A stretch of 64,000 bases of DNA, taken from Caenorhabditis elegans (taxonomy: Eukaryota; Nematoda; Chromadorea; Rhabditida; Rhabditidae). This document shows, piece after piece, positions 1 to 11,304 of the stretch. The notes below the pieces were generated by a model. The model made no database searches and had not been told where the DNA came from. It was given only the letters and a program-made list of their open reading frames with translations. How positions within the stretch are numbered: the first letter of the stretch is position 1; every line of letters begins with the position of its first letter. The position numbers were made by a program, and so were the translations under genes. The stretch spans positions 5,208,001 through 5,272,000 of the forward strand of contig NC_003281.10 in the NCBI RefSeq assembly GCF_000002985.6, given 5' to 3'.

Positions 1-883
1 TGGTGACACATCTAGCTCAGCCCAATTGGGAGCATCAATCAGTGGATCTGTTGTGATAAGGTAATTGTCCACGTTACGGGAACGATTCTGAAACAATTTT
101 GATGTGCTGAATGAAACTTTTTCAAATCGCTTACCTGGATATCACTCAAATATTTCAGTTGTCTTCCTCTAAATTCATCGGTAATTTGGCTAAGTGTTAG
201 GCTCAGGGTTGCAGCAGCATTTTCTCTTAACTTTCGCTGCATAGGTTTTTCTTTGTTATGACTTCCAGATATCATTCTGGAAAATTTTGAATTACCTAAG
301 TCAAACCGAGTCTGTAAATAACAAACCTGATTAGCCTTTGACAATGTGTGAGCATTTGAGTGATTTGCTCCGTCGTCTGTTCCATTTGCTTCTCTTCTTT
401 TTCGAATGCTTCATCTCCAAAATTAGGTCGCGAAATGTGTTTTCTCTGTGCCTCTCCAAGTTCATCTAGTCTTCTCTGAACTCTTTCAACTTCGAATTCT
501 ACTTGATCAGCAGTATGAATCCAAACTGGCTCTTCATCGGATTCTTGTCGCCCATCTTCAAGTTCCACTAAGGCCATTCGTTCTTCTGAAAAATACATTA
601 TTGCAGACTGCAATTCGCAGTACAGAATTTGATCATTTGAAAAGAAGAGATTTTAGAAAAACCTATTTAATAAAAGTCATTTAATGAATATTTGAACCAA
701 TTCAGAATACTCACCATCACCACGACTCCTCACAATTATATCTGTATCATCTTTATAAATTAATCGACTTTGATGAGCATTTGAACGTAAAAGCATAAAA
801 ACTTCTGTCAAATTTCTCGTTGTTCCGTAAATTTCATTTTTCTTTGCAGCATTTGCAGCAGCGGTAACAGAAGAGGAAGCCAT
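1..883 (-). CDS. syx-16: Syntaxin-16 homologue, N-terminal part (3' end lies outside the window)
   Basis: Syntaxin-16 is the Qa-SNARE for endosome-to-trans-Golgi fusion. Four exons fit in phase: 883-715, 585-327, 276-135 and 87-1 (continuing left of the window), giving 219 residues. The N-terminus contains a peptide (residues ~23-35, reading TRNLTEVFMLLRS) that matches the short N-peptide used by this family to bind Vps45, followed by a helical, charged region equivalent to the Habc domain (residues ~60-200). The SNARE motif and membrane anchor would lie beyond base 1. An apparent acceptor at 312 cannot be used because it runs into a stop; the acceptor at 277-279 restores the frame. The start was chosen as the first ATG after the upstream non-coding DNA. 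Family assignment rests on the pattern of the N-peptide and Habc segments and is firm; the symbol follows from the chromosomal context. Confidence 0.85.
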
Positions 884-1134
884 CTGGAAAAAATCAATAA
901 AATGCTAGAATAAAAACGTTGCAAATTTACTTCCAGAGTGACGTTATCCAGCGAACGACATCAATTTGGAGAGGAAAAAGGGGAATGTGCGATGGAGCGT
1001 GTTTACTTTGGAATTTTCTTGCATATCGGCTGCGATAAATGGAAAGAAAAAAAGTTGCCGGCGAGCGAAAGAATCATTCAACCCACATTTATTGTTTTAT
1101 GAAAAGCCTGAACGCAAAATTTTGCGATTTCAGC

Positions 1135-1440
1135 TCCGAAAATACGACGCCCGGTCTCGACACGATAATATTTATTAAATGCGAAAAGGTGTGCGCCTTT
1201 AAAGGTTACTGTAGTTTGAAATTTTTCATACATAGTATTTCTCTCGAGTTGTTCAAATTCAAGTGTTTTCATATTATTTCGCTTTAGTTTTTAATAAAAA
1301 ATTAAATTTTCTTCAAAACATTTAGAAAATTGATAATCAACACCAAAAGTTTAAATTTACAGTACTCTTCAAAGGTGCACACTTCTTTTATTTAACGAAA
1401 ACTTGTCGTGCTGATTTTTGGCACCGAATTTTTGTGCAAA
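1135..1440. repeat. Inverted pair of a dispersed worm repeat
   Basis: One arm (about 1145-1235) reads CCGGTCTCGACACGA, then TTTATTAAATGCG, then GTGTGCGCCTTTAAAGG and ACTGTAG. The other arm (about 1360-1440) carries the same blocks in reverse order and complement. The same motif set recurs at least a dozen times in this window, mainly in introns. The element family is not named here because no repeat library could be consulted. Confidence 0.7.
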
Positions 1441-1639
1441 AATCGTAGATTGTAATTTTGAAAATAAATTTCTAAATTTAAAATATTAGCAACAGAAATG
1501 AAAAAATTAACAACTTTCTGAAAAACTCAGTCTGGAAAATAAAAACTAAAATATGTAGGCAAGTCGAAAATTTTGAAAACAATTTTTTTTTTCGATTCTC
1601 AAAACAGTGGAAAACAACATCCTTTGGCATTGATACATC

Positions 1640-1990
1640 AGACTTGACTGTTTTTAGCTTTTAATTGATAAAACACTCAAACGTATGCAACGTTTGGACC
1701 TGAAAAGCTCCCAATGACAAGATCAAAGTGAGAATGATTAGTGAATAGATATGCAGGTATGTATGAGATTGAAGCACCGATCAGACCAGGAAGCAAAGGA
1801 ATAGTACTTTTAGAAGAATATTATAAGGTTTCAAATTTTATCTAAAGAATTTTTCATCTTCAATTCGTGCTCAATGACCGGTGCTAATGCTGTAAAGTCA
1901 AAAACCGCTATGGCCAATTCCGTTGGTGTAGCTCATGCTGATGTGTCCAGTGGCATTGTTCAGAAAGAAAATACGTTCGGCTGAAAACTG
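1640..1990 (-). pseudogene. Possible decayed gene fragment
   Basis: On the minus strand two open blocks look more protein-like than their surroundings: 1985-1910, which translates to a segment containing NATGHISMSYTNGIGHS, and about 1815-1670, which contains LLPGLIGASISYIPAYLF followed by DLVIGSFSGPNVAYV and a stop. Between them a further open stretch reads ALAPVIEHELK. The blocks are in different frames and no consensus introns join them, so this may be a pseudogene, or chance. No family was recognised. Confidence 0.2.
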
Positions 1991-3219
1991 AAATAATTCG
2001 AAAAAAATAAATAGTAAGATTGTACACTGTGTTCGTAAAAAACAAGAACTTATTGCCAAGAAAAATTTTAGTTTTTGCAAGTCCAACGCACGTTTTTTCA
2101 GAATTTCTAAACTTTTCTTTTTCGCAAATTCTGCAAATAATCACAACACATTGTTTCTTTTCAGTGGAAATATTTTACAAAATTGGAAAAGAAAAAATTG
2201 CACTTTAAGTCTTGAAAGATGTGTGACTTTTTACATTTTATGGTGACTCAGATCAATCTTCATGCATTTCAGAATGTGAATTTACACATTCTACGAGCAG
2301 AAAAAACGGCATGCGCCTTTAAATTGTCGTATCACATTTTAAACAATAAAATTCAAAAAAGAACAAAAGTGTTTTAACGGAGGAATAATATATTTTATGA
2401 TTGTGCACAAGAAAGTAGAATGCTTTACAATAATCGAACACTTTACATCGAGATGTGTGGAGGAGGCACACAAAGAAATAAATCATCTATTACGTGGACA
2501 TTTAGTGATTGTATCACAATGAGAGACTTAGAAAACCAAGGTTACTGTATATTTACCCAAAAGTTCTTCAACAACGACCAATTATCAGATCGTTTTTTGA
2601 AAATTTTTTGTTGCAACATTGAAAATGCTCGAATTTCTGATCATAATTTTCAAACAGTAGTGTAAAAACGAAATTAGGGTTATTAGCCACACTGGTAAAC
2701 AGTTGCTTACCAACATAAATAATTGTTTAGTTCACATGAGAGAATGATATGAAACAAAGTGAAATATATCAATCACAAAGACGACAAGTGACCCTTTAGC
2801 CGCAAAAAAGTTCGTCAGACAGCTGTTACATAACCGAATAAAATAGAAACATTTTTACAAATATCTTATATCGACAGATTGGCATCAAATATTTGAAAAA
2901 TTAAATTACTAAGCGTTGTCCTTTAGTTTTCAAACTATTTTTATTGAAGAGTTAATAAAAAGTGTATTGAAATTAAAAAAGAAAAGAAAACACACACCGT
3001 AATACTGTAGTTGAAGGGTACTGTAGTTGAAAAGTTTTGCGCGCGGCAGGACCTACGGGTCGCATTTATTGCAATTAGGTAATTACCAAAAGTGTTCTAT
3101 ATTAAAAATGCTATTTTATAAAGCATTGCAACAAAACTCACGTACTAAATAAAACGTTCTGACCGTTGCACTCTCCCTTTCCCCATAGACTCGTCTTTCC
3201 TTTCGCATTGCGAAAAACC

Positions 3220-3520
3220 ACCGAGCGTCGTGGCGGGCGCTTGTGAGTCAGCTTCTTGACGGTAGATAAGTGTGGATGGAGTGAGAGGAGGAGTCCTGTG
3301 TATGTCGTTGTCTACGTCGACCGAGCGTCCGTGCCAAGCGCTACGTCACCAGGGGATAACTGTCGGAAGGCGGTTAGTCCCGGGTGCATAAGGAGTCGTG
3401 GATGGTTCAGGACCGAAAGGTAGCAGACAAAAGCGACCGCGTGGTGCAGTGGCCGGACCGCGCTTGTGAGTTGACACACATACGCAGCCTTCTCGATACC
3501 TTCAGACCACTTATCATTTT
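3220..3520 (+). ncRNA. Signal recognition particle RNA (7SL)
   Basis: A GC-rich island of about 300 nt in AT-rich DNA with the landmarks of metazoan SRP RNA in the right order. The Alu-domain start has GTGGCGGGCGC (3230-3240) followed by TGTGAGTCAGC, matching the 7SL 5' fold. Helix 6 is a hairpin at 3358-3375 with a GGAA loop (3365-3368), fitting the GNAR rule for the SRP19 site. Helix 8 has CAGGACC, a GAAA loop (3415-3418) and GGTAGCAGACAAAA, the SRP54-binding loop signature. The strand after helix 8 (3430-3515) is broadly complementary to 3260-3345, as expected for helix 5. A T5 run follows at 3517-3521. The product scaffolds the particle that targets ribosomes to the ER. Ends are approximate by 5-10 nt. 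Confidence 0.88.
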
Positions 3521-3531
3521 TGGATTTTTTT
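3517..3531 (+). terminator. Pol III terminator of the SRP RNA gene
   Basis: Two T runs, TTTTT at 3517-3521 and TTTTTTT at 3525-3531, sit where an RNA of about 300 nt should end. Runs of four or more T on the coding strand are the RNA polymerase III stop. Confidence 0.6.
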
Positions 3532-4184
3532 AGGATCTTGTTGTTTCAATAATACAACTGACGTGAGACATGTCTGTAGGCGTAGGTAAGGTTGATCTAG
3601 GCGTGTAGGCAGAGATGAGGGATTTTTTTTAGCAAGGGGAGTTTTTGCATTCAGATTGAAAAGAACATGGATAGAAGTAGATGGACACCACTTTTATACT
3701 GCAAAACGACACATTTCCTGGAAATATTTTAATGGTGTGCGGGGGCTGTGAGAGAACAACGTTATGGATGAAGAGGATGGTTGGCCGAAAATTCTTTATT
3801 TATGAATCACAGCGAAAATATAAACATTCTCGGCTTTATCACAGCAGATTCATTTCCAGTGAAATGAAAAAATTGAAAAAAAAAACGGCTCCTGCCTACA
3901 TGCCTACCTACAGGAATGCCTCTGTCCCACTTTTTCGTTTGAATTTGAATTTAATTTTATATGGAAACACAGGCTTTTTAATTTTTTTTCATAGCTCAAT
4001 TGAAATTCTTCATATTTCAAAACAATTATGCAGGATACAATATGAAAAATCTACAAAAAGACATAAAAGTAACTACGAGATGAAATGAGATTGATACAAT
4101 CTTCGGAATGCAAATATATTAATGACAAGGAAAACCCATTAATTTTGTAAAACATTAAGTAGTACTGTAGCTACAGTAACCCGA
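3532..4184. other. Non-coding stretch 3' of the SRP RNA gene
   Basis: Contains a short TGCCTACATGCCTACC-type repeat around 3895-3912 and an open frame at 3681-4088 that lacks recognisable domains and is interrupted by A-runs. No gene supported. Its right edge is the 3' flank of the minus-strand phosphodiesterase gene. Confidence 0.5.
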
Positions 4185-7004
4185 TTAGTGTGGAACAGTT
4201 CCAACATTGTCAGTGAGAAATGGAACATTGAGATAATCACGAAGCCATACTTGTTCCGTTGGATTGTTACTCGTCCAGCCAGCAAGATAGATGTTATTGG
4301 CTGCTGCATCAGTTTTAAGGAAACTGAAAAAATGTTATTTTTTCGATTAGAAAGCTTGAAAAGATCTATTAAAATTACCTGCTGATATCATTAACATGAT
4401 AAAAAATCACATCGGATCCCAAAAACTTTGGCATAATTAATGAGCGTGCCAATCCAAAAACAAGAACATCAAGAACACTTGCAATTGCATTCAATGCTCC
4501 AGTAAATCTTGGAATCCTCGCTGCTTCATCAGTTGTACTCAATTCCCAGTTTCTCCACGTAAATCCAGTCAGAATCTTTGGATCCGCCATTTTCACTTTG
4601 TATGTATCAATTGGATTGAATCCAGAAACAAGAACTTTTGAGTAGAGATTATGAGTTTTCATTTGAATCACAAATTGTTTGAGAAGATTCTCATCGACAT
4701 TCTTCACATCCCAAATCATCATTATATCATTGGCAACGCAATATGAAACGGCTTCTTCAAATGTTGGCAGAGAAATGTTTGTTCCAGTGAAACGGAGTTT
4801 TCGAAATTCCGTGATATTCATTGTAGAAATGTCTTTGTCCACTCCAGTTACTCTCACTGAAATTATTGAATAAAGTTAGTTGATACTTTATAGGAATGGT
4901 TACTATGTATACTTTTTAAAGGCGCACACCTTTTTGCGCGGCCTCGATTTGAAGATATTCCGTTCATAGTGAGAACACCATCGTGTTTATGAGTGGAAAC
5001 TGATAAAAATTTGGCATTTGATTTCATAAAATAAATACTTTAACTCAAAAAAGAGGTCCAGTAGTCCTAAAACTTTCAATTTTCTGCCTCAATAAAATAT
5101 TGCGAATTTTAAAATAAATCAGAATTTTCTGTGACTAGTAACTAACTTCCGCTTCTTAAAAAATTATATGTCGTGATTTTATTCAAGCGTGGATAAATTA
5201 GCACAAAGTTCCACCAAAGTGGGAGAAAATTTCAATTAAAAAAATCACAATTCAACGAATCTAACCTGTGTTAGCATCATGACAAATAACTGGAACACCA
5301 TCCAATGTAATCTGTATATCCATTTCAGCCAATTGTCCTCCCTCACGCTTCACAGCACTAAATGCCTCTAAACTGTTCTCTGGTATATCATCATGTGCAC
5401 TTCCACGATGACCACCAATTTTCCAAGCAGAGAAGAATTGTGATTTGTGTGGTTCATTTGTGAGTTGTGGAATACGGAAAATGAAGAAAGCGATCATCAG
5501 AGCAATTGGAATAAACGCAAGAGTTACGATGATAACTCGGATTGTTGTGAATTTGAGAGCAAGAAGTGATAGAATATAAATTATTCCGACTATTATTCCC
5601 CAAGCAATGAACGTCAGCAGATCCATGTTCACCTGAAAATTTACTTTTTTCATAAAATGTTTTCGATTTTTGGATTTTCTGGAAAATCGAAAAAAGGTTT
5701 AGAAAATTTTGAAAAATTCAAATTTTGTTTATGTTAAGGAGAATAAAAAGAAACAATGTTTTCTTTTTTAAAACTTTTTTTAAGAAGAAAAGTAGAGAAG
5801 CTTTAAATATTTTTCGAAAAATGGAGGAAAATTTCCACAGCAATGAAAGTTTGAAATTACAGTACTCTTCAAGGCGCACACCTTTTCTCATTTAACAAAA
5901 ATTTGCCTCCTCGAGACCGGGTGCAGTTTTGATTTTTTTCATGAAAAATCGAAAAATTGAAAAACGAAAAAAATTTAATTCAAGAAAAATTAGTTTTTAA
6001 ACAAAATTTATGGTAAAAATACAGTTAGTGATATCCAAAATGTCTGAGCAAGCGTACAATATTCAAATTCCAGCCAAAATCCAAAACTCAGAACAACAAA
6101 AAAAACATTAAAATACCAAAGTATCATATCTATTTTTCGTGAGCTACAGAATAATAAAATCATTGAAGCCTAGGTGGTTTCTTTGCGTACGTGAGCTCAT
6201 TGACCGTAAGATTTCTTCTAAGAATTAAAAATAGTGAAATTTGGTAGGTTTGATCTTGAAAAAGGGTTGAGGTAGGGGCGTGAGATTTTGAAACGGAACT
6301 TTGTGGAAAAGTTTGGAAATGTTGTGAGAAATTATTCATAATTATATGAAAGAATTAATTTGAATTCGAAGAAAGAATTTATTTCAGAAATTTATCGGAA
6401 TTTTTAAACTAAATTTTTAGCATTTTTAGACATTTTTCAAAAACAATTTTCGCATTTTTTGGCTCAAAAGGCTTGAACCATGAATTTGAGAAATTGAAAA
6501 AAGTGAAAAATGCAAAAAAATTTTTTTCGGTATTTAGACATCACATAAATAACCTCATAACGGTTAAACTTTTCCAGATTGCGAAAAGATGCCGAAAATT
6601 TGTACTTTTCAATTTCCGGAAAGTAAATTGATTTAAAAAGCCGATAAAGATCGTTTCGTGGCGGACTTTTCATTTCCTATTAGAAACTGTAGAAAATTGG
6701 TTTTCATCGAATTTGACGGGAATTTGCAAGAAAAAAAAGCATCTGAAAGTTATGAAAAATTTGAAAGCAAGAATTATTTTCAGTTAACTTTTGGAATATT
6801 ACTTTTTATTGTAAATACTAATTTTTCAGATTTTTTTCAAAAATCAATTGTTTCTCTTACCCGATGTGGCTGGGTGACAAGCTTCTGAACATCAAAACTA
6901 TCCGTAATATCATCTTTTGATAACTGGGTCAGTTGTAGAAATTCTCGGCCGAATAATTGCAGTAGTGTACCCACCATCATTGAGTAGAATGTTCTCGTCC
7001 ACAT
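4185..7004 (-). CDS. GDE1-type glycerophosphodiester phosphodiesterase, membrane protein
   Basis: Four in-phase exons, 7004-6861, 5632-5266, 4856-4379 and 4323-4185, encode 375 residues. An N-terminal domain contributes two hydrophobic helices (roughly residues 53-75 and 82-104). The catalytic GDPD domain follows with GGHRGSAHDD, PENSLEAF, an E-x-D pair in AEMDIQITLDG, and VICHD, which are the metal and active-site residues of this family. The family hydrolyses glycerophosphodiesters, such as glycerophosphoinositol or lyso-phospholipids, to glycerol-3-phosphate (or lysophosphatidate) and an alcohol. The start at 7004 was chosen because TTTTTTCAG lies immediately before it and the exon joins the next in phase; an internal ATG at 5626 would lose 50 residues. 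Intron 1 is 1.2 kb and introns 1 and 2 contain single arms of the dispersed repeat. Length exceeds human GDE1 (331 aa) through the added N-terminus. Confidence 0.85.
4900..4965. repeat. Dispersed repeat arm in the phosphodiesterase intron 2
   Basis: TTTTTAAAGGCGCACACC followed by GGCCTCGA: one arm of the recurring element seen at 1135-1440, here alone and degraded. Confidence 0.5.
5858..5935. repeat. Dispersed repeat arm in the phosphodiesterase intron 1
   Basis: Contains ACAGTACTCTTCAAGG, CGCACACC, a TTTAACAAAAATTTG block and CTCGAGACCGGGT, in the reverse orientation relative to the arm at 1145-1235. No facing partner nearby. Confidence 0.6.
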
Positions 7005-7999
7005 TCTGAAAAATGAAAATTATTTTTAAATTATCTGAAATTAAAAGGAAAAAACTTTCAAATTCAAAAAAAAAACAAAATAGATTCCAACAGACTTAAT
7101 GTCTAATGGTAAACTTACTTTGTAATTTGGAATAAATTCATTTCAATAATCATAATTTTGGCTTGAAAAGACAGCTTGGTCTGAATTTTTCACCTTTCCT
7201 GACTTCTTTTTGTACTGGAATCATCAGTTGGGAAGATAAGCGGAACATAACTTCGAAATAACATGTGAAATTCAGAAGTTTACAGACATTACAACCTTTT
7301 TTCTAATTTTACTTTAATTTCTTATCAATTTTATTGCAATGACTACTGGATGAAAAAGGTCCGAAGCCCGTTTAATTGGTGATAAAATGTGAAAAAAAAT
7401 GATAAGGTTCGAGAGATTTTATGAGGTTTCTGGTAAAAAACGATGATGATGAAAGATTGTGTCGAAACTGGTTTTTTGTATAAACGAATGAATGGCGGGA
7501 ACAGAGAACAAAAGTAGATCACGATATAAAAAAAAACAGTTCACAGGAAAAGCGTTTGTGGAAAAAACATTTGGCGGAGCGATTCAAAACAAAACCACAT
7601 AGTTTTTTTTAAATCCATAATTAATTTTATTGTTTTTTAAAAAATTTATTTCCAATAGAATTTCAAAATCCGGATAAAGAAGAAATAAAAAAAAATAATA
7701 AAAAAATAAAAAAAGTTCACACCGTCTTTGACGACAAAATGCAGACTGGGTTACTGTACAGGAAAACTTTTTCTTGACTTTTTTGCACTTTTAATGTCAT
7801 TAATTGCAAATTTCGCTAGTTTAAAAACACGGAAAGTTGTTAATATATTTTTTTAAAAATTATATAAAACATTTTATTTTTTGTTTGTTAAACTTTTAAT
7901 TTCTCGAAAATGTTCTGTGAATTTAATGAAACACCGAAGCTGACGACGTTTGTGGATACGGTAATTTTTTATTCGAAATTAAATATTCTTGAGCAAAAT
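7005..7999. other. Intergenic stretch upstream of the phosphodiesterase gene
   Basis: Nearly 1 kb with A-runs and no supported gene. It separates the phosphodiesterase start (7004) from the stop of the upstream ZP gene (8000) on the same strand, so it should hold the phosphodiesterase promoter; no specific element was recognised. Confidence 0.5.
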
Positions 8000-9569
8000 T
8001 CAACGTAATAAGAAGACAAGTAGCAGAATGATAATATTTCCAACATTTTGGAAAGGAGAATTTCCAAAATTCAAATTCAAATTTTCAGTGGTCGATGGCT
8101 CGGGAAAACATAAATTCTTGACTCTAGAAGAACTATTCCACATAGCCTCATAGTCATCGGCTCGATTATCATTACAGGTTCGTGGAGGCTGAAAAAAACA
8201 AGAAAAGTGATGAGCAATTGAATTTAACGAAATGCTCACTGTTATTGTCTGACACTTTGGATCACATAGGTGGCACAGGCGGATAGTACATCCGACATGC
8301 ATGTACTTCATATCTGGAAGATTGAAATGAAATATTGTTGATTTGAAAGAGATAACAGAGAAAAAGAGAGGAAGTTTTTCGGATTGGGTTTGTTGTTGAT
8401 TGGGGGTGCGTTCGTTTTTTATTTGTTTGATTTTCTAAAAATAAGCAAGGAAATCTTGAAAACCTTCGTGGTAGCAAAGTTGTTCAACAAAAAACAACCG
8501 GAGACTAAAATCAAACTAACTTTTCTGTCTTACAGCCATCCATCCAATTGCTGCAGCTCTATTAAATGATGTATAAACTGGAGATGTTAGTATTGCTTTT
8601 TCAATTGTACATCCATCATCTCTTAATATGTAAACAGACATATTTGGTGATCCAATCCAACAACTTTCCACTCGCATCGCGTACTTGGCTGAAAATGGTT
8701 ACAATGAAGCTTTACAGTACCGGCAAATATTATATTGGTTCTTGGTTATGCTTAGAATTTCTTGCCAAAAACAGTATTTATTCAACTTACTTGTATCGCA
8801 AACCCATTTATAACAAACTCTTGTTGACCATGATAAGGTGTCGTTTAATTTAAACTGAGGACTTGAACATGTATCTCTGAAATACAAGAAGTTTGAATTC
8901 ATGTACCATGATCAAAACTAACCAAACAGTTTGGAAGTAACTTTTTTGATATTTTTGAAATTTAATTTTTTTAAAATTTAGTTGTTTGAAATTATAGGCA
9001 AAAAATTTTACTTCCATAAAAACTGAAAAGTCTAAACTAAAAGAACCGAAAGAAATGAAACATAGGTACCGATCCCAGCCTGACTTATGCAATGTTAGCC
9101 GACATCTTGGATGTCCTGTAGATGTGATCGTTGTCTCATTTTCATAGATCATATTTAGTACTTCGACACGAACTCCAATTTTCTGATTCATAAGTTCACT
9201 ATATTCACATTTGATTGTGGTCTGTAAGGGTTAGAGAAAATTGTGATATTTTCAGATTTTCTTTTTCGATATTTGCCAACACCTTGAAAAAAATTTTCCG
9301 AAAAATCGAAAACATAATACAGATTTTTTAACAGATTTATTTAGTTTTTTTGACCCGCACTGGGTATATTTCGATCAAATAATTACTGGTGCTACTCCAC
9401 GTTTAATTGTAAGGGCGCATGAATTTATTCGGATGGGACTTGTCAAAACAAGTTATTGCAGTACATTAAATTTATCCAATAGTCGAAAAAATCAATTAAA
9501 AGCAAAAATGTCAAAACTTACAGAAAATATCACTAAAACGCAAAATATCCTATTATATTCCACCATCAT
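8000..9569 (-). CDS. Short ZP-domain (cuticlin-like) secreted or membrane protein
   Basis: Six exons, 9569-9522, 9221-9070, 8876-8791, 8688-8521, 8313-8240 and 8188-8000, join in phase to 238 residues. Residues 2-16 are hydrophobic (EYNRIFCVLVIFS), a signal peptide. The body has paired cysteines and, near residues 160-180, the string GWMAVRQKNMKYMHVGCTI followed by RLCHLCDPKC, which is the ZP-C pattern of cuticlins and other ZP proteins. The last 15 residues (GNIIILLLVFLLR) are a hydrophobic tail with no clear furin site before it. ZP proteins polymerise in cuticle or other apical matrices. The donor at 8520 (GTTAGT) is preferred over GTAAGA at 8533 because only the former keeps the frame. 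It is short for the family, so only a partial ZP module is present. Confidence 0.75.
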
Positions 9570-11304
9570 ATTGAATGCATTAAGCTGATAGATTTTTTAA
9601 AGATCTGAAAACTTTAGAATGAAAAAATAGGCTAACATAAATTCTAAACAAATGCACCAAAATGCCAAAAGAGGACGAGAAGAAATAGGAGAATGCATTG
9701 AAATGAAAAGAGGATGAGCTGATGATTTATGGGCTTCACAGTAGTGAATTGGAAAGGGCAAAGAGTAGATAACTAATGTGGGAAGACATTGTTCAGAAAG
9801 GAGAACGGAGAAAATGTGCAATGGGCTTTTTACTATAAGTGAACTCATAATGAAGTTCAAAACTACGATGAGCTATTACCAAATGAGTCATATGCGGCTT
9901 AAGTTTTTTTTGGATAAATAATTAAAAATTCTGTGGCGAGCTTCTCAAGTTTAACTTGCTGATAAATGTAAAAGTGGATTAGACAAATTTAAAAGTTTAA
10001 AAACTGAAAGTATGCATTCAGAAAATTGGCAATTTACCAAAACGTTGACTGAAAAATTTTTGCAAATTCTAGTTTTTGAATTCGAATATAATATTCAGTC
10101 ATGTTATTGTAGGTCAAGCATGACTGATTATCATAATTAAATTCAGAATCTAGATTTTTTCAAAAATGTTCAATTAAATTTTTGGTAAATTGCCTTTTTT
10201 TTTTTGAAAAAATATAGAAGAAGAAGTATTGAGAGAATATTACTGCAGGTTCTGACATCTATAATTTTCACATAGAAACAATTGAAAAACAATGGAAACT
10301 TGAATTAACTTAGTAAATACAATTTTCCAAAACTCTGATATCTGGACGAATGTTGGCAAAAGCAGAGATATCTGATAAATTTAGGTTTTTTTTTCAAAAA
10401 TTGGAAAAATTATATCTCGAAAACGGGATTGAAAAATTGTGTTTGAAAAATTATAAATTGGAAGTTTCGACATTTGTTTTTCAAAAAAAAAAAAGCAGAA
10501 GTTGGTCATTTTTCTGAAAAATGAGTTGTGAAAATTGTAGACGGCTAATATTGTTTTTCAGCCTTGAATGGTACTCCGTTCTATTAAAACTAACAAAAAT
10601 TAATTTTTGATAATTTTCATTCAAAAAGCGTTGCGAGCTCTGTTTAGAATATTTTTGAAAAATCCGAAAATGAAAAACTCAAAAACCAGCCAAAACTCAA
10701 AAGATGCTTCCTCATATAAAACAAAGCGGTTCTGAAATTGGACAATTTGGCCTCATCTTTAGAATTGAGCGCTTAAACTTGGTAGAAAGACATTTCCGGG
10801 GAAAGAAGAAAGTCCTACTAGATGTGTGTGCTTGTTGCTGTTTTTGAATAATGATAGTTGGGAGAGCAGAGATGGGATGTCCCATGGGATCATAGAAGTC
10901 TCAGGGCTTGTCACGAAGAAGACTTTGTTAAAAGAAGGATAACAGAACAAGAAAAAGAAAAAGATATGGAGATTTTTGACGGATTTTTGAAAGATTCAAT
11001 GTGAAGTTTCGTTTTCCTTATTTATGTTTCCGTGTTTTCAAACCTTTTTCTCCACAAAAGGTAGGGTTTCTATGGTAGGACCGCCGCACTTTGAAAAATT
11101 AAATTACTGAAATCGAAAAAAAAAATCAGTGCGCCATTCATCAAGGTGTGATAGCAATGATATGTGCTAAATCATTTTTAAAACATTTAATAAAAACTGC
11201 AAAATGTTCATATATCGTGAACTTAAAATTATAAATAAATTTTAAAAAAACATAAACGTTTTCACAACTGTTTTAATTTATTTCCGAATATTTCAAATAG
11301 TAAA
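9570..11304. other. Non-coding stretch between the ZP gene and the H3-like gene
   Basis: 1.7 kb between divergently transcribed genes. It holds a 167-bp palindromic element (10028-10194) and pyrimidine-rich stretches at 9600-9860 and 10760-10950 on the minus strand. No gene supported. Confidence 0.55.
10028..10194. repeat. Palindromic (fold-back) element
   Basis: The ends are exact complements, GGCAATTTACCAAAA at 10028 and TTTTGGTAAATTGCC ending at 10194, and the arms stay largely complementary to a centre near 10110 (CAGTCATG at 10097-10104 facing CATGACTG). A similar end, TTTGGTAAATTGCC, occurs alone near 38599-38612. The structure is that of a small non-autonomous DNA transposon that is almost wholly inverted repeat. 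Confidence 0.7.

Larger units (their letters stand above)
884..3219. other. Non-coding stretch between syx-16 and the SRP RNA gene
   Basis: About 2.3 kb, AT-rich. It holds a facing pair of a dispersed repeat (1135-1440), a possible decayed gene fragment on the minus strand (1640-1990) and otherwise only low-complexity A/T runs. Short open frames around 966-1287 and 2020-2665 have no start context, splice partners or recognisable domain. Confidence 0.6.

Noticed and set aside
297-326. Acceptor TATTTACAG at 312-320 for syx-16 exon 3
   Set aside because: Joining to it runs into TAG after four codons; the acceptor TTTTCCAG at 277-284 keeps the frame and gives Habc-like sequence.
3681-4088. 135-codon open frame downstream of the SRP RNA
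   Set aside because: No domain, no consensus splice sites, contains poly-lysine from an A-run and a repeat-derived segment; it looks like chance.
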